The position numbers and the translations under genes were made by a program. Source: Bradyrhizobium diazoefficiens (GTDB lineage: Bacteria; Pseudomonadota; Alphaproteobacteria; Rhizobiales; Xanthobacteraceae). From it: DNA of 64,000 bases. Below the pieces are notes generated by a model. The model was not told the origin of the DNA. It did not search any database and saw only the letters and a program-made list of their open reading frames with translations. The first letter of the stretch is position 1. Every line of letters starts with the position of its first letter. The stretch covers positions 2,914,001 through 2,978,000 of the forward strand of contig NZ_CP067041.1 of assembly GCF_016599855.1 (NCBI RefSeq), given 5' to 3'. This document shows positions 1-9,194 of the stretch, piece after piece.

Positions 1-1791
1 CATGAGGACGAGATGGTCGCCTTGTTCAATCACTGCACCTTCGATCTCAATCCGCGCGCGACTTCGATCGATACGCCCTTGCACGCCTTCGTGCCGCACC
101 GGCATGTCGATCACGTCCATGCCGACGCCGTCATTGCAATTGCTGCGTCAGCCGATGCCGAGCGTCTGACCCACGAGGTTTTCGGCGGCAAGCTCGGGTT
201 TCTGCCGTGGCAGCGGCCGGGCTTCGATCTAGGCCTGAAACTCGGCGAGATGGCCACGCGCCATCCCCACTATGTCGGCGTGGTCCTCGGCGGGCACGGG
301 CTCTTCACCTGGGCCGAGACGTCGAAGGCCTGTTACGAGATGACCTTGCGCGTGATTCAGCAGGCCGCCGATTGGCTTGCGGCACATGAGCAGAAGCCGG
401 CGTTCGGCGGCGGCAAGGTCGAAGCGGCCTCGCCGGAAAAACGCCGCGCGATCGCGGCCAGGCTGATGCCGCTGATCCGCGGCAAGATCTCCGCAGACGA
501 GCGCAAGATCGGCCATTTCACTGACGCCCCGGAAGTGCTCGAGTTCGTCAACTCCAATGCGCTGACGAAGCTGGCGCCGCTCGGCACCTCCTGTCCGGAT
601 CACTTTCTTCGTACCAAGATCCGGCCGCTGTTGTTGCCATACGATGCCGTGCGCAACAATCTCGACGAGGTGATCGTAGGTCTCGACGACATTCTCGCCG
701 CCTACCGACGCGACTACGCCGCCTATTATGGGCGCTGCAAACATCCGGACTCGCCGGCCATGCGCGATCCCAACGCGGTCGTGTATCTCGTACCGGGAAT
801 CGGCATGTTCACCTTTGCCAAGGACAAGGCGACGGCCCGTGTCGCCGCCGAGTTCTACGTCAACGCCATCAACGTCATGCGCGGCGCCTCGGGCGTCAGC
901 ACCTATGTCGGCCTGGCCGAGCAGGAGGCCTTCAACATCGAATACTGGCTGCTGGAGGAGGCTAAGCTCCAGCGCATGCCTAAGCCGAAATCGCTCGCCG
1001 GACGCATCGCCTATGTGACCGGCGGCGCCGGCGGCATCGGCGGGGCGACCGCGCAGCGGCTGCTCGTCGAAGGCGCCTGCCTCGTCATTGCCGATATCGA
1101 CGAGAAGGCGCTAAGCGAGCGCATTGCGGCTATCACGAAACGCCATGGCCGCGACGCGGCCATCGGCGTGAAGCTTGATGTAACCGACGAGGCGGCGGTG
1201 ATCGCCTCGTTCGAGGAGGCCGCGCGCGCCTTTGGCGGCGTCGACATCGTCGTCTCGAATGCCGGCATCGCCTCGGCTTCGTCGATCGAAGACACGAGTC
1301 TCGGGCTGTGGCAGAAGAACATGGACATTCTCGCCACGGGTTATTTCCTCGTCTCGCGCGAGGCGTTCCGGCTGATGCAGCGTCAGAATGTCGGCGGTGC
1401 CATCATCTTCGTCGCCTCGAAAAACGGCCTTGCCGCTTCGGCCGGCGCTTCGGCCTATTGCGCCGCCAAGGCGTCGGAGATTCATCTCGCCCGCTGCCTG
1501 GCACTGGAAGGCGCGGCGCACGGCATCCGCGTCAACACGGTCAATCCCGACGCGGTGCTGCGTGGCTCGAAGATCTGGGAAGGCGAGTGGCGCCAGCAGC
1601 GTGCGGCGTCCAACAAGGTCGGCGAAGACCAGCTCGAGGAAGTCTACCGCCAGCGCTCGCTGCTCAAACTGTCCGTTTTCCCCGAGGATATTGCCGAAGG
1701 GATCTACTTCTTCGCGTCCGACCTTTCGGCCAAATCGACCGGCAACATCCTCAATGTTGACGCCGGCAACGCCCAGGCCTTCACGCGATGA
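1..1791 (+). CDS. rhaD: Bifunctional rhamnulose-1-phosphate aldolase / short-chain dehydrogenase, 5' end missing
   Basis: The reading frame is open from base 1 (His-Glu-Asp-Glu before the first Met at 13), so the true start lies outside the window. The visible 596 residues compare with about 700 in the family. The first ~320 residues are a class II aldolase/adducin fold with a metal-binding His pair (HRHVDHVHADAV). From about residue 335 an NAD(P)-binding SDR domain follows, with TGGAGGIGG, VSNAG and the catalytic YCAAK. Family knowledge: the aldolase half cleaves L-rhamnulose-1-phosphate to DHAP and L-lactaldehyde, and the SDR half oxidises lactaldehyde. The stop overlaps the start of the isomerase gene by four bases (ATGA), so the two are translated together. 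The gene is partial only because of the window edge. Confidence 0.9.
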   Translation, partial: HEDEMVALFNHCTFDLNPRATSIDTPLHAFVPHRHVDHVHADAVIAIAASADAERLTHEVFGGKLGFLPWQRPGFDLGLKLGEMATRHPHYVGVVLGGHGLFTWAETSKACYEMTLRVIQQAADWLAAHEQKPAFGGGKVEAASPEKRRAIAARLMPLIRGKISADERKIGHFTDAPEVLEFVNSNALTKLAPLGTSCPDHFLRTKIRPLLLPYDAVRNNLDEVIVGLDDILAAYRRDYAAYYGRCKHPDSPAMRDPNAVVYLVPGIGMFTFAKDKATARVAAEFYVNAINVMRGASGVSTYVGLAEQEAFNIEYWLLEEAKLQRMPKPKSLAGRIAYVTGGAGGIGGATAQRLLVEGACLVIADIDEKALSERIAAITKRHGRDAAIGVKLDVTDEAAVIASFEEAARAFGGVDIVVSNAGIASASSIEDTSLGLWQKNMDILATGYFLVSREAFRLMQRQNVGGAIIFVASKNGLAASAGASAYCAAKASEIHLARCLALEGAAHGIRVNTVNPDAVLRGSKIWEGEWRQQRAASNKVGEDQLEEVYRQRSLLKLSVFPEDIAEGIYFFASDLSAKSTGNILNVDAGNAQAFTR

Positions 1792-3086
1792 GCACACCAT
1801 TCTCGATCAGCGCGGATTTTATCGCCGACCACAACGCGCGTCTCGAAAGCGCGTCTATGGAAGACTACGACGCCCTGAAGCGCGCGCTGGCGCGGCACGG
1901 GATCGACGCGGAAGCGCTGGTGCAGAAGGTCATGGCCTTCGGCGTCGCAATTCCGACCTGGGGCATCGGCACCGGGGGGACGCGATTTGCCCGCTTTCCG
2001 GGCCCGGGTGAACCGCGCAACGTCTTCGAGAAGATCGACGATTGCGCCGTGATCCAGCGATTGGCGCGAGCAACCCCTACGATCTCGCCCCACATTCCGT
2101 GGGACAAGGTCGACGACTATGCCGCCTTGCGTGAACAGGCCGCGACGCACGGCCTTGCCTTCGACGCGGTCAACTCCAACACGTTCCAGGATCAGCCAGG
2201 GCAAGAGCTTTCGTATAAGTTCGGCTCGCTGTCGCATACCGATGCGCGTGTGCGTGCACAGGCCATCGCCCACAACGTCGAATGCATCGAGATCGGCCGC
2301 AAGCTTGGCTCGAAAGCGCTGACCGTCTGGATCGCCGACGGCTCGAACTTTGCCGGCCAATCGAATCTGACCAAGGCGCTCGACCGCTATATCGACGCGA
2401 TGCGCGAGATCGTCACGGCGCTGCCCGCCGACTGGCGGGTGTTCCTCGAGCACAAGCTCTATGAGCCGGCGTTCTACTCGACCGTGATCTCGGATTGGGG
2501 CACGAGTTTCGCGGTCGCGCAGGAGCTCGGGCCCAAGGCCTATTGCCTCGTCGATCTCGGCCACCATGCGCCGAACGTGAATATCGAGCAGATCGTCGCC
2601 CGGCTCGTGCGCTTTAGGAAGCTCGCAGGCTTCCATTTCAACGATTCGAAATATGGCGACGACGATCTTGACAGCGGCTCGGTCGACCCGTTCCGGCTAT
2701 TTCTCGTCTTCAATGAGCTGATCGACGCCGAGCGCCGCAAGGCGGAAGGCTTCGCGCCTGCTTACATGATTGACCAGTCACATAACGTGACCGATCCGAT
2801 CGAGAGCTTGATGCAATCGGCGATCGAATTGCAGCGCGCCTTTGCGCAGGCTCTCGTGGTCGATCGCGCGGCGCTCGAAGCTGCGCAAGAGATCAATGAT
2901 GCACTTGGCGCACATCTCGAGTTGAAGCGCGCCTTCACAACCGACGTTTCACCGCTTCTGGCCGTCGCCCGTATGCGGGCCGGAGGGGCGATCGCACCAA
3001 TCGCAGCCTATCGCGCGTCCAATTACCGGACGCAAAAAGCGAGGGAACGTCCCACCGTCGGCGGGACTTCGGCAGGCATCGTGTAG
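1788..3086 (+). CDS. rhaI: L-rhamnose isomerase, RhaI type
   Basis: A 432-residue TIM-barrel sugar isomerase of the Pseudomonas/rhizobial L-rhamnose catabolism type. It converts L-rhamnose to L-rhamnulose in the cytoplasm. Conserved stretches visible are FLEHKLYEP (about residue 220), CLVDLGHHAPN (about 257) and GFHFNDSKYGDDDLDSGSVD (about 284), which carry the metal ligands and substrate-binding acids. Its ATG sits inside the stop of the aldolase/dehydrogenase gene, the usual rhaD-rhaI order. Rhamnulokinase and the regulator are presumably left of the window. Confidence 0.92.
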   Translation: MSTPFSISADFIADHNARLESASMEDYDALKRALARHGIDAEALVQKVMAFGVAIPTWGIGTGGTRFARFPGPGEPRNVFEKIDDCAVIQRLARATPTISPHIPWDKVDDYAALREQAATHGLAFDAVNSNTFQDQPGQELSYKFGSLSHTDARVRAQAIAHNVECIEIGRKLGSKALTVWIADGSNFAGQSNLTKALDRYIDAMREIVTALPADWRVFLEHKLYEPAFYSTVISDWGTSFAVAQELGPKAYCLVDLGHHAPNVNIEQIVARLVRFRKLAGFHFNDSKYGDDDLDSGSVDPFRLFLVFNELIDAERRKAEGFAPAYMIDQSHNVTDPIESLMQSAIELQRAFAQALVVDRAALEAAQEINDALGAHLELKRAFTTDVSPLLAVARMRAGGAIAPIAAYRASNYRTQKARERPTVGGTSAGIV

Positions 3087-3194
3087 GAAAGGGATTCCTC
3101 GTGTTCAGGAAGGCTGCAAGCGCGCCGCTTTTGACGGGCCGGAGGAAATCCTTCCGCTCCGGGCGCGCGGCCGACGCATCCGATCGGTGCGGAT

Positions 3195-4292
3195 CTACAG
3201 GCGGACGACTTCACCGCTCCGAACGCTCTCGTCGGCGGCAAAGACGATACGGAGTGAGTTGATCGCGTCCTCGTGATGCTCGGACAAGTCGATGTCGCCC
3301 CGGATCGCACTCAGAAACAGCCGCTGCTCGCGCTCGCAGAGTTCCTGATGGCCAGGTTCGTCTGCGGTCGAGATAAACTCATCGGGCTTGGCAAAGCGGC
3401 CTTCGCTGTCGCGCGCTGCGTGATGGATACGAAGCGCGTTGGTCCGCGTATGGGTGTTATGGTCCGCCGAATGCGCCCCCGTATCGATGCTCTCTTTCGC
3501 GACGATCGACACGCTGCCGTTCGGGCCGATCATGTCCTTCACGAAATGAGCAGTCTCGCTCATCATCGGACCCCAGCCGACCTCGTACCATCCGACGGAT
3601 CCGTCGTCGAACATGATGTGAAGATGGCCGTAATTGTACATGGCCGGCGCGATCTCGCTTGTCAGCCGCGCCCCGACCGCGTGGACCGCGACGGGACGCG
3701 CTCGCGTCACCTGGCACATGATGTCGACGTAATGGACGCCGCAATCGACGATCGGTGAAGTCGACAGCATGAGTCTCTTGTGCACCTCCCAGAAGGAGCC
3801 CGCCGACTGCTGGCTGAGATTCATGCGCATCACGAGCGGCTTTCCGAGCGTCCGGCCGATCTCGACGAAGCGCGACCATGCGGGATGCACGCGCAGGATA
3901 TAGCCGATGAGCAGCGCCTTTCCTGCCGAACGTGCAGCGCTGACGACCTGTCGCGCAGCCTCCATTGTGTCGGCCAGCGGCTTTTCGCAGAAAACATGGG
4001 CACCTGCGGCGAAAGCCTGCGAAGCCATGGCGGCGTGATGCTCCGTGTAGGAGCAGATTGCAACGGCATCGGGACGCAAACTTGTGAGCGCCTCGTCGAA
4101 GCTTTCGAAGCGCGGAAGAGCGGGAAACTCGGCCTCGAGATCGTCGCGATCGGCTGCGCGAGAGGTGCAAAGACCGACGAGCTGAAATCCTTCGACCGAT
4201 CGGTAGGCGCGGGCGTGACTGATTCCCATGGTGCCGAGGCCAACCACGAGAACGCGAACATTCGGTGTGGTCGAAATGGAGGGCGAGTACAT
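3195..4292 (-). CDS. Gfo/Idh/MocA-family oxidoreductase
   Basis: A 365-residue NAD(P)-dependent sugar dehydrogenase. The N-terminus has the Rossmann motif VLVVGLGTMGISHARAY, and the family signature CEKPLA lies near residue 105. The C-terminal alpha/beta domain includes DCGVHYVD. It is the last gene of a leftward operon, 27 bases after nagA, so its substrate is probably an amino sugar or a derivative, but specificity cannot be read from the sequence. It converges with rhaI; the 108 bases between them show no clear terminator. Confidence 0.85.
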   Translation of the reverse strand: MYSPSISTTPNVRVLVVGLGTMGISHARAYRSVEGFQLVGLCTSRAADRDDLEAEFPALPRFESFDEALTSLRPDAVAICSYTEHHAAMASQAFAAGAHVFCEKPLADTMEAARQVVSAARSAGKALLIGYILRVHPAWSRFVEIGRTLGKPLVMRMNLSQQSAGSFWEVHKRLMLSTSPIVDCGVHYVDIMCQVTRARPVAVHAVGARLTSEIAPAMYNYGHLHIMFDDGSVGWYEVGWGPMMSETAHFVKDMIGPNGSVSIVAKESIDTGAHSADHNTHTRTNALRIHHAARDSEGRFAKPDEFISTADEPGHQELCEREQRLFLSAIRGDIDLSEHHEDAINSLRIVFAADESVRSGEVVRL

Positions 4293-4319
4293 GGCTCGAT
4301 CGGGTCCTTCGGTCGGGTA

Positions 4320-5480
4320 TTACTGCGGCTCGTCGCGCTTGGAGTCGTCGGCGGTCGGCCGGCCTTCGATCCAGGTCTCGAGCACGCGCAAATCATCGTC
4401 GAGATGGACGAGGCTAGCGAGATAGCCTGGTGCGATACGGCCAAGTTCCGCGTCGCGTCGGAGAAAGGTCGCCGGAACGCGCGACGCCATCGTGAGGGCG
4501 TCGGCGAGATCGAGACGCACGACGTTGACAGCATAGCGTACCGCTTCATCCATGGTTAGAACCGAGCCTGCGAGCGTTCCATCCTCGAGGCGCAGGTAGC
4601 CGTCTGCACAAGACACGCGGCGGCCCTGGAGATCGAACTGATCGGGCCCGCCGGCCGCCGGTGGCATTGCATCCGTAATCAGCATGAAGCGATCATGTCG
4701 CTTGGCGGCGAAGGCGATGCGCAAGTTCGCCTCGTGCACGTGATGACCATCCGCGATGATTCCAACGAAAGCCTCGGTGAGATCGAGCGCGGCGCCGACC
4801 ATGCCTGGCGCGCGCCCGGCGGGCGCACTCATGGCATTGAACAAATGGGTAAACGCCCGTGCGCCGGCCTTAACAGCCGCGCATGCCTCCGCGTAGCTTG
4901 CATCCGAGTGCCCGAGCGAGACGAGCACATTGTGCCGCGCGAGTTCGGCAATGCTCTCCACGCTGACCCGATTGGGCGCGAGCGTCAGCATGACCGCCCC
5001 GCAATTCGCGTTGGCGATGGTCGCGATGTCGCCGGGCTCGAGGCCGCGGATGTATCGGAGCTCATGCGCGCCTTTGCGGTGCGGGTCCAGAAAGGGTCCT
5101 TCCAGATGGATGCCGAGGGTCGCCGCGGTCGAGTGCCGCGCTTCGCGCGCGGCGGCGATCGCCGCCGCCATCACTTGCGGTGTGTCGGTCACCAGCGTCG
5201 GCAGTAGTCCGACGGTGCCGTGTCGGCGATGTGCAGCGGCGATGCGGGCGATGCCTTCGGCTGTCGGGTCCTCGTTGAACAGGACGCCCCCGCCGCCATT
5301 GACCTGCACATCGATATAGCCGGGCGCGAGCAGGCCGCCGTCGAGATCGCGTACGGCGCCGGGGGGCCTCTCGGAGTGAGGAACGACTGCCGCGATGCGC
5401 CCGCCTTCGACGACAACTGCATGGTCGTCGATAAAACGCTCGCCATCAAAAATCCGCGCGCCGGAGAGAACGGTCATCAA
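4320..5480 (-). CDS. nagA: N-acetylglucosamine-6-phosphate deacetylase
   Basis: A 386-residue amidohydrolase-superfamily enzyme that removes acetate from GlcNAc-6-phosphate. Family motifs run in order: GYIDVQVNGGGGVLF near residue 55, HLEGPFLDPHRKGAH near 125 (metal Glu), SLGHSDASY near 195, HLFNAMS near 217, DGHHVH near 250 and LITDAM near 274 (catalytic Asp). Length is normal. The start overlaps the stop of the upstream SIS gene by four bases. Together with the kinase and SIS protein it forms a complete amino-sugar route to central metabolism. Confidence 0.93.
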   Translation of the reverse strand: MMTVLSGARIFDGERFIDDHAVVVEGGRIAAVVPHSERPPGAVRDLDGGLLAPGYIDVQVNGGGGVLFNEDPTAEGIARIAAAHRRHGTVGLLPTLVTDTPQVMAAAIAAAREARHSTAATLGIHLEGPFLDPHRKGAHELRYIRGLEPGDIATIANANCGAVMLTLAPNRVSVESIAELARHNVLVSLGHSDASYAEACAAVKAGARAFTHLFNAMSAPAGRAPGMVGAALDLTEAFVGIIADGHHVHEANLRIAFAAKRHDRFMLITDAMPPAAGGPDQFDLQGRRVSCADGYLRLEDGTLAGSVLTMDEAVRYAVNVVRLDLADALTMASRVPATFLRRDAELGRIAPGYLASLVHLDDDLRVLETWIEGRPTADDSKRDEPQ

Positions 5481-6502
5481 ATAGTCTCCGTCACCTTGCG
5501 CAGGTTGCGCGGGCGGTCGGGATCGCGCCCGAGCCGAAGCGCTAGCGCCTCGGCAAGGCGGTAGAAGCGGTGAACCATGACGATGGGCTCCAGCAGCGCC
5601 AGCTCGACTTTTGCCGTCGCTAGACGATCCTCCTCGTCAGCGCCGCCTGCTTCGATTGCAATCACCGCGGCGCCCGCATCAGCCAGCGCCGTGAGGGTCG
5701 GCAGCATGCCTTCGCGTGCTGCATCGGACGGCAGGAAGGCGATGACGGGGAAGCCTGGGGCCACAAGTTCGGCCGGGCCATGCAGCACTTCGGCCGCGGA
5801 GTAGGCCTCGGCGTGGATCGCGCAGGTTTCCTTGAGCTTCAGAGCCGCCTCCACGGCGATCGCAAGCGTCGCGCCGCGACCAAGCACGAAAGCGCTGCGG
5901 GCATTTGCGATGCTATCGAGCATCGCCGCGGGCGGCGGCGCCCCTTGCCCGCGGAGGACGTCCGGCAGAGCGGTGAGGGCGTCTGCGAGTTGCCGATCCT
6001 CGCGCCAGGCCGCAACGAGGCTCGCGCCCGCGACGAGACCTGCAACCATCGATTTGGTCGCGGCGACGGAACGTTCCATGCCTGCGCACAACGGCAGCAG
6101 CACTTCGGCCTCTTGCGCCAGCGGCGAGGCCACGTCGTTGACCAATGCGAGGGCCAACGCACCGCCGCGTCGTGCATGGCGCTGCATTTCGACGATGTCC
6201 GGGCTCCGTCCCGATTGCGAGATCGCGACGGAAACGCTGTCTTCGAGCCGCATCGGCGTGCGATAAAGTGTCGCGATGGAGGGGCCGATGGAGGCACAGG
6301 GCACCCCCGAAACAATCTCGACGAGGTATTTCAGATAGAGCGCGCAGCAATCCGACGAGCCGCGGGCGATGGTTGCGACGAGCGGCGGATCGAGGGCACG
6401 CAGACGCGCTCCGAGTTCCGCGAGCCGTTCAGCATTCTGACTGAGCTGGCGCGCAGCCGCTTCGCCTGCTTCGCCGATCTCCTCAAGCATGTGTGTCGTC
6501 AT
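5477..6502 (-). CDS. SIS-domain sugar-phosphate isomerase/deaminase (AgaS / GlmS-isomerase-like)
   Basis: A 341-residue protein with two SIS sugar-isomerase domains. Visible motifs are ARGSSDCCALYLKYL near residue 44, ISQSGRSPDIVEM near 94, KLKETCAIHAEAYSAAEVLHG near 222 and the C-terminal signature DPDRPRNLRKVTET. It resembles the isomerase half of GlmS without the glutaminase domain. Such proteins serve as glucosamine-6-phosphate deaminases (NagB-II) when they sit beside nagA, which is the inference here. It overlaps its neighbours by four bases on each side. No classical NagB is encoded in the window. Confidence 0.85.
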   Translation of the reverse strand: MTTHMLEEIGEAGEAAARQLSQNAERLAELGARLRALDPPLVATIARGSSDCCALYLKYLVEIVSGVPCASIGPSIATLYRTPMRLEDSVSVAISQSGRSPDIVEMQRHARRGGALALALVNDVASPLAQEAEVLLPLCAGMERSVAATKSMVAGLVAGASLVAAWREDRQLADALTALPDVLRGQGAPPPAAMLDSIANARSAFVLGRGATLAIAVEAALKLKETCAIHAEAYSAAEVLHGPAELVAPGFPVIAFLPSDAAREGMLPTLTALADAGAAVIAIEAGGADEEDRLATAKVELALLEPIVMVHRFYRLAEALALRLGRDPDRPRNLRKVTETI

Positions 6503-7254
6503 CGATGCGTCTTTCGGGCCGGCGGCGACAGCGTGAGTTCTGAGACGAAATCATAGGCGTCGGCGCGGTACCAGGATTTCGTGAACTCGACGCAGGATCC
6601 GTCGGCGAGATAAGCGATACGCTGGATATAGAGCGCCGGGCTGTCCGGTGCGACGCCGAGCAGTTCCGCATCGGCATGATCGACGAGTGTCGCGCGCAAG
6701 CGCTGGAGGCCCCGGGTGGGCCTAAAGCCTTTCGCGGAGAGCGCCTCGTAAAGCGAGCCGCCGACCGAGTCCTGTTCGGGAAGGAAGCGTATAGGCACGG
6801 CGGCGCGCTCGATTGCCATCGGCGAACCGTCAGCCAGGCGCAAGCGTCCCAGCCGGAACACGCGTTCGTTCGGCCGTACGCCAAGCATCATGGCCTCTTC
6901 CGGAGTCGGCAGGAACACGCCGCGCTCAAGTTCGCGCGAACTCGCCTCCAGTCCGCGCAGCCGCATGTCTTCCGTGAAACTCGTCAGACGCGACGAGGGC
7001 TGTTCGACGCGCGGCGTTGCGCGATGGATGAAGGTACCGGCACCATGACGGTGAAACAGCACGCCTTCGGCAATCAGATCGGCAATCGCCTTGCGCAGCG
7101 TGGTGCGCGAAACGTCGAGCAACTCGCACAATATGCGCTCGGCCGGAAGTAATTGCGTCTCCGCGAAGCGCCCGGTCTCGATCTCTCGCCGAAGCGCGTC
7201 GACCACGGCAAGATAGAGCTTCTGGCCCGGCGCGGTTTCGACCGTCAAGGACAT
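6499..7254 (-). CDS. GntR/HutC-family transcriptional regulator with UTRA domain
   Basis: A 251-residue regulator. The N-terminal winged helix (residues about 10-75) has LPAERILCELLDVSRTTLRK and EGVLFHRHGAGTFI. The rest is a UTRA ligand-binding domain (for example SPALYIQRIAYLADG near 205). UTRA regulators in nag clusters (NagR/DasR) respond to phosphorylated amino sugars. Encoded inside the amino-sugar operon, it is the likely repressor of both divergent operons through the palindromes at 8191-8207. It starts 10 bases inside the kinase gene. Confidence 0.88.
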   Translation of the reverse strand: MSLTVETAPGQKLYLAVVDALRREIETGRFAETQLLPAERILCELLDVSRTTLRKAIADLIAEGVLFHRHGAGTFIHRATPRVEQPSSRLTSFTEDMRLRGLEASSRELERGVFLPTPEEAMMLGVRPNERVFRLGRLRLADGSPMAIERAAVPIRFLPEQDSVGGSLYEALSAKGFRPTRGLQRLRATLVDHADAELLGVAPDSPALYIQRIAYLADGSCVEFTKSWYRADAYDFVSELTLSPPARKTHR

Positions 7255-8120
7255 GCCGAGTCCTCCGCGAGCGTTCCGCCAGCGAGCAGGATTGCGCCGT
7301 CAACTGCGTCGCGCTGCGGTGGACTAAGGCGCTTGGCCACATCAGGCGGCAAAAAGGGACGCAAAGGCTCACCGAAGCCGCCGGCGAGCGCAATGCGCTC
7401 GGCGCCCAGTGCAGCCAGCGCGTTCGCAAGCGTGGTTATTGCGCTGGCTGCCTCGGCGACAATTTCGCGCGCGCGCATATCTCCGGACCTGGCGACCTCC
7501 AGAATCTCGGGTGCGAAGGCGCCGTAGTCTCTGGGCCTCGCCTCCGCTGCCCAGCGGCTCATCCGTAATGGGTCGTCATCAAAATGGTGCCCGAGCGCTT
7601 GCGCTAGGCCGCTCATCGGCTCGAGGCCATCGATCGCACGCAGCGTCGCGCGTAACGCCGACTCGCCGAGGCGTGCGGCCGATCCGTCGTCGCCGAGCCA
7701 GAAACCGCGTCCGCCGATGATAGTCGTTCGAGCGCCCACGCGGGCGATGCCCGCCGACCCCGTGCCAGCGATGATCAGGCCGCCGTCGCCGAGGCCATTG
7801 GCACCGACGCAGGCAGCAATAGCGTCATTGACAGCGACGATGCGCGCAAAGCCGGGCAGGGCGGCGGAGACACGCTCTGCTTCCCTGTCGTCCGAAAGTC
7901 CGGCAAGGCTGAGGCCGACTGCGATCTCGTGCCTTGGCGCGCCGGCGATGGTGGACTCGATCGTTTCACGGACGACCCGCATCGCCTCGTCGAAGTCGAG
8001 ATAGATGTTCGAAGCCGGCCCGAGGCCGCGTCCGAGCTCGCGGCCCGACGAGTCCCGCAGTCTTGCGCGGCAACGGGTCGCGCCGCCATCCACGCCAAGG
8101 AAGAACTGGGCCGTCGCCAA
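7245..8120 (-). CDS. BadF/BadG-family kinase, likely N-acetylglucosamine kinase
   Basis: A 291-residue ASKHA-fold kinase. The phosphate-1 loop FFLGVDGGATRCRARLRD is at the N-terminus; the phosphate-2 segment VAVNDAIAACVGA is near residue 92, GGLIIAGTGSAGIAR near 112 and the adenosine segment ALAGGFGEPLRP near 262. The family includes eukaryotic-type GlcNAc kinase and bacterial MurK/GlcNAc kinases. First gene of the leftward operon, so uptake by the ABC system followed by phosphorylation here replaces a PTS. Substrate could be GlcNAc, GlcN or MurNAc. Confidence 0.82.
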   Translation of the reverse strand: MATAQFFLGVDGGATRCRARLRDSSGRELGRGLGPASNIYLDFDEAMRVVRETIESTIAGAPRHEIAVGLSLAGLSDDREAERVSAALPGFARIVAVNDAIAACVGANGLGDGGLIIAGTGSAGIARVGARTTIIGGRGFWLGDDGSAARLGESALRATLRAIDGLEPMSGLAQALGHHFDDDPLRMSRWAAEARPRDYGAFAPEILEVARSGDMRAREIVAEAASAITTLANALAALGAERIALAGGFGEPLRPFLPPDVAKRLSPPQRDAVDGAILLAGGTLAEDSACP

Positions 8121-8190
8121 GGAGCCTCCTAAAATATTTCTTAACGCCTCTAGACAAGTGGTATGTCACGTGGCTAAAACAAATACAAGA

Positions 8191-8207
8191 GGTATCTACC
8201 ACTGGTA
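8191..8207. promoter_or_regulatory. Overlapping palindromes, candidate GntR/NagR operator
   Basis: The divergent gap contains GGTATCTACC (8191-8200) and TACCACTGGTA (8197-8207), both perfect inverted repeats sharing TACC. A related half-site, TGGTATGTCACG, lies near 8160. The TGGT/ACCA arms recall operators of the NagR/DasR group. The right palindrome ends seven bases before the murQ ATG. Assignment is inferred from symmetry and context. Confidence 0.5.
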
Positions 8208-8213
8208 TTCACG

Positions 8214-9194
8214 ATGTCGGTACTGCCGAGCTCGGAGACGGACGCGGAGAGGGGGCACGACACCGTTGGCGTCGTGGTGGCCGATGAAACGATGTTCGCG
8301 GATGCGATGCTCGCATCTTACCGTCGGGCGATTGCCTCCGTGGCGGCTGCCTCTTGCGAAATCCGTGCGGCTGGCCTTCGCCTCGCCGCAATCTGGCGAG
8401 CCGGCGGGCGACTGGTCTATGTGGGTGCGGGCTCCTCTGGTCTCGCGGCGGCCGAAGATGCCGCCGAGCTTCCCGGAACGTTTGGTCTTGAGCAGAGCCG
8501 CATCGCAATTGTCCTGCCCGGAGGGACCGCCGAGCCGTTCCGCATTGATGGAGCCGCGGAGGACGATGCCGCAGCTGGTGAGCGGGCTATAACCGAACTT
8601 GGTGATCTCTCCCGCGACGCCGTGATCGCCGTATCGGCGAGCGGTTCGACGCCCTTCACCGTCGCCGCCGCCGCCGAGGCGCGCCGCTGCGGCGCCTTCG
8701 TGATCGGCATTGCGCACTATCAAGGTTCGCCTCTGCTCGTGGGCGCCGACGCCTCGATCATGCTCGAAAGCGGGGAGGAGGCGCTGCGCGGCTCGACCCG
8801 GCTCGCAGCCGGCGTTGCGCAAAAGGCCGCGCTCGGCATGCTCTCATCATTGATGGGATTCGAACTCGGTCATATCCATCAAGGCCTGATGGTCAATCTA
8901 AAAGCCGATAATACGAAATTGCGCGAGCGGGCGCGCGGGATCGTCGCAACGATCGCCGTCGTCAGCGATGCCAAAGCAGAAGCGGCGCTGCGCGAGGCAG
9001 GCGGCGAGGTCAAGCCGGCGATCCTGATTGCCTGCGGGATCGTCAGCATGAGCGAGGCCCTCAGGTGGCTCGCTGCTGCGGAAGGCCGAATAGACGACGC
9101 GTTGCGCCGCGCAGGCATCAACGGGATCAAGGGCGAAGGGCCGAATAAGGGAGCGAAGCATGAGACGGACATTCAAGGCTGCAATGGGAGCTGA
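8214..9194 (+). CDS. murQ: MurQ-like N-acetylmuramic acid 6-phosphate etherase
   Basis: A 326-residue SIS-domain protein. LVYVGAGSSG (about residue 65) matches the MurQ sugar-phosphate loop; AVSASGSTPF, GEEALRGSTRLAAGVAQK (about 180-197) and NTKLRERARGIV near 235 are family-typical. MurQ cleaves the lactyl ether of MurNAc-6-phosphate, yielding GlcNAc-6-phosphate, which the divergent nagA gene can use. The usual N-terminal TE-R motif is weak, so a related sugar-phosphate isomerase role is possible. No Shine-Dalgarno is obvious before this ATG and the operator candidate abuts it; a GTG at 8275 is an alternative. It overlaps the next gene by 35 bases. Confidence 0.72.
   Translation: MSVLPSSETDAERGHDTVGVVVADETMFADAMLASYRRAIASVAAASCEIRAAGLRLAAIWRAGGRLVYVGAGSSGLAAAEDAAELPGTFGLEQSRIAIVLPGGTAEPFRIDGAAEDDAAAGERAITELGDLSRDAVIAVSASGSTPFTVAAAAEARRCGAFVIGIAHYQGSPLLVGADASIMLESGEEALRGSTRLAAGVAQKAALGMLSSLMGFELGHIHQGLMVNLKADNTKLRERARGIVATIAVVSDAKAEAALREAGGEVKPAILIACGIVSMSEALRWLAAAEGRIDDALRRAGINGIKGEGPNKGAKHETDIQGCNGS

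Noticed and set aside
3120..3180. Partial inverted repeat CGGAGGAAATCCTTCCG between convergent rhaI and the Gfo gene as a terminator.
   Set aside because: Imperfect pairing and no U-run.
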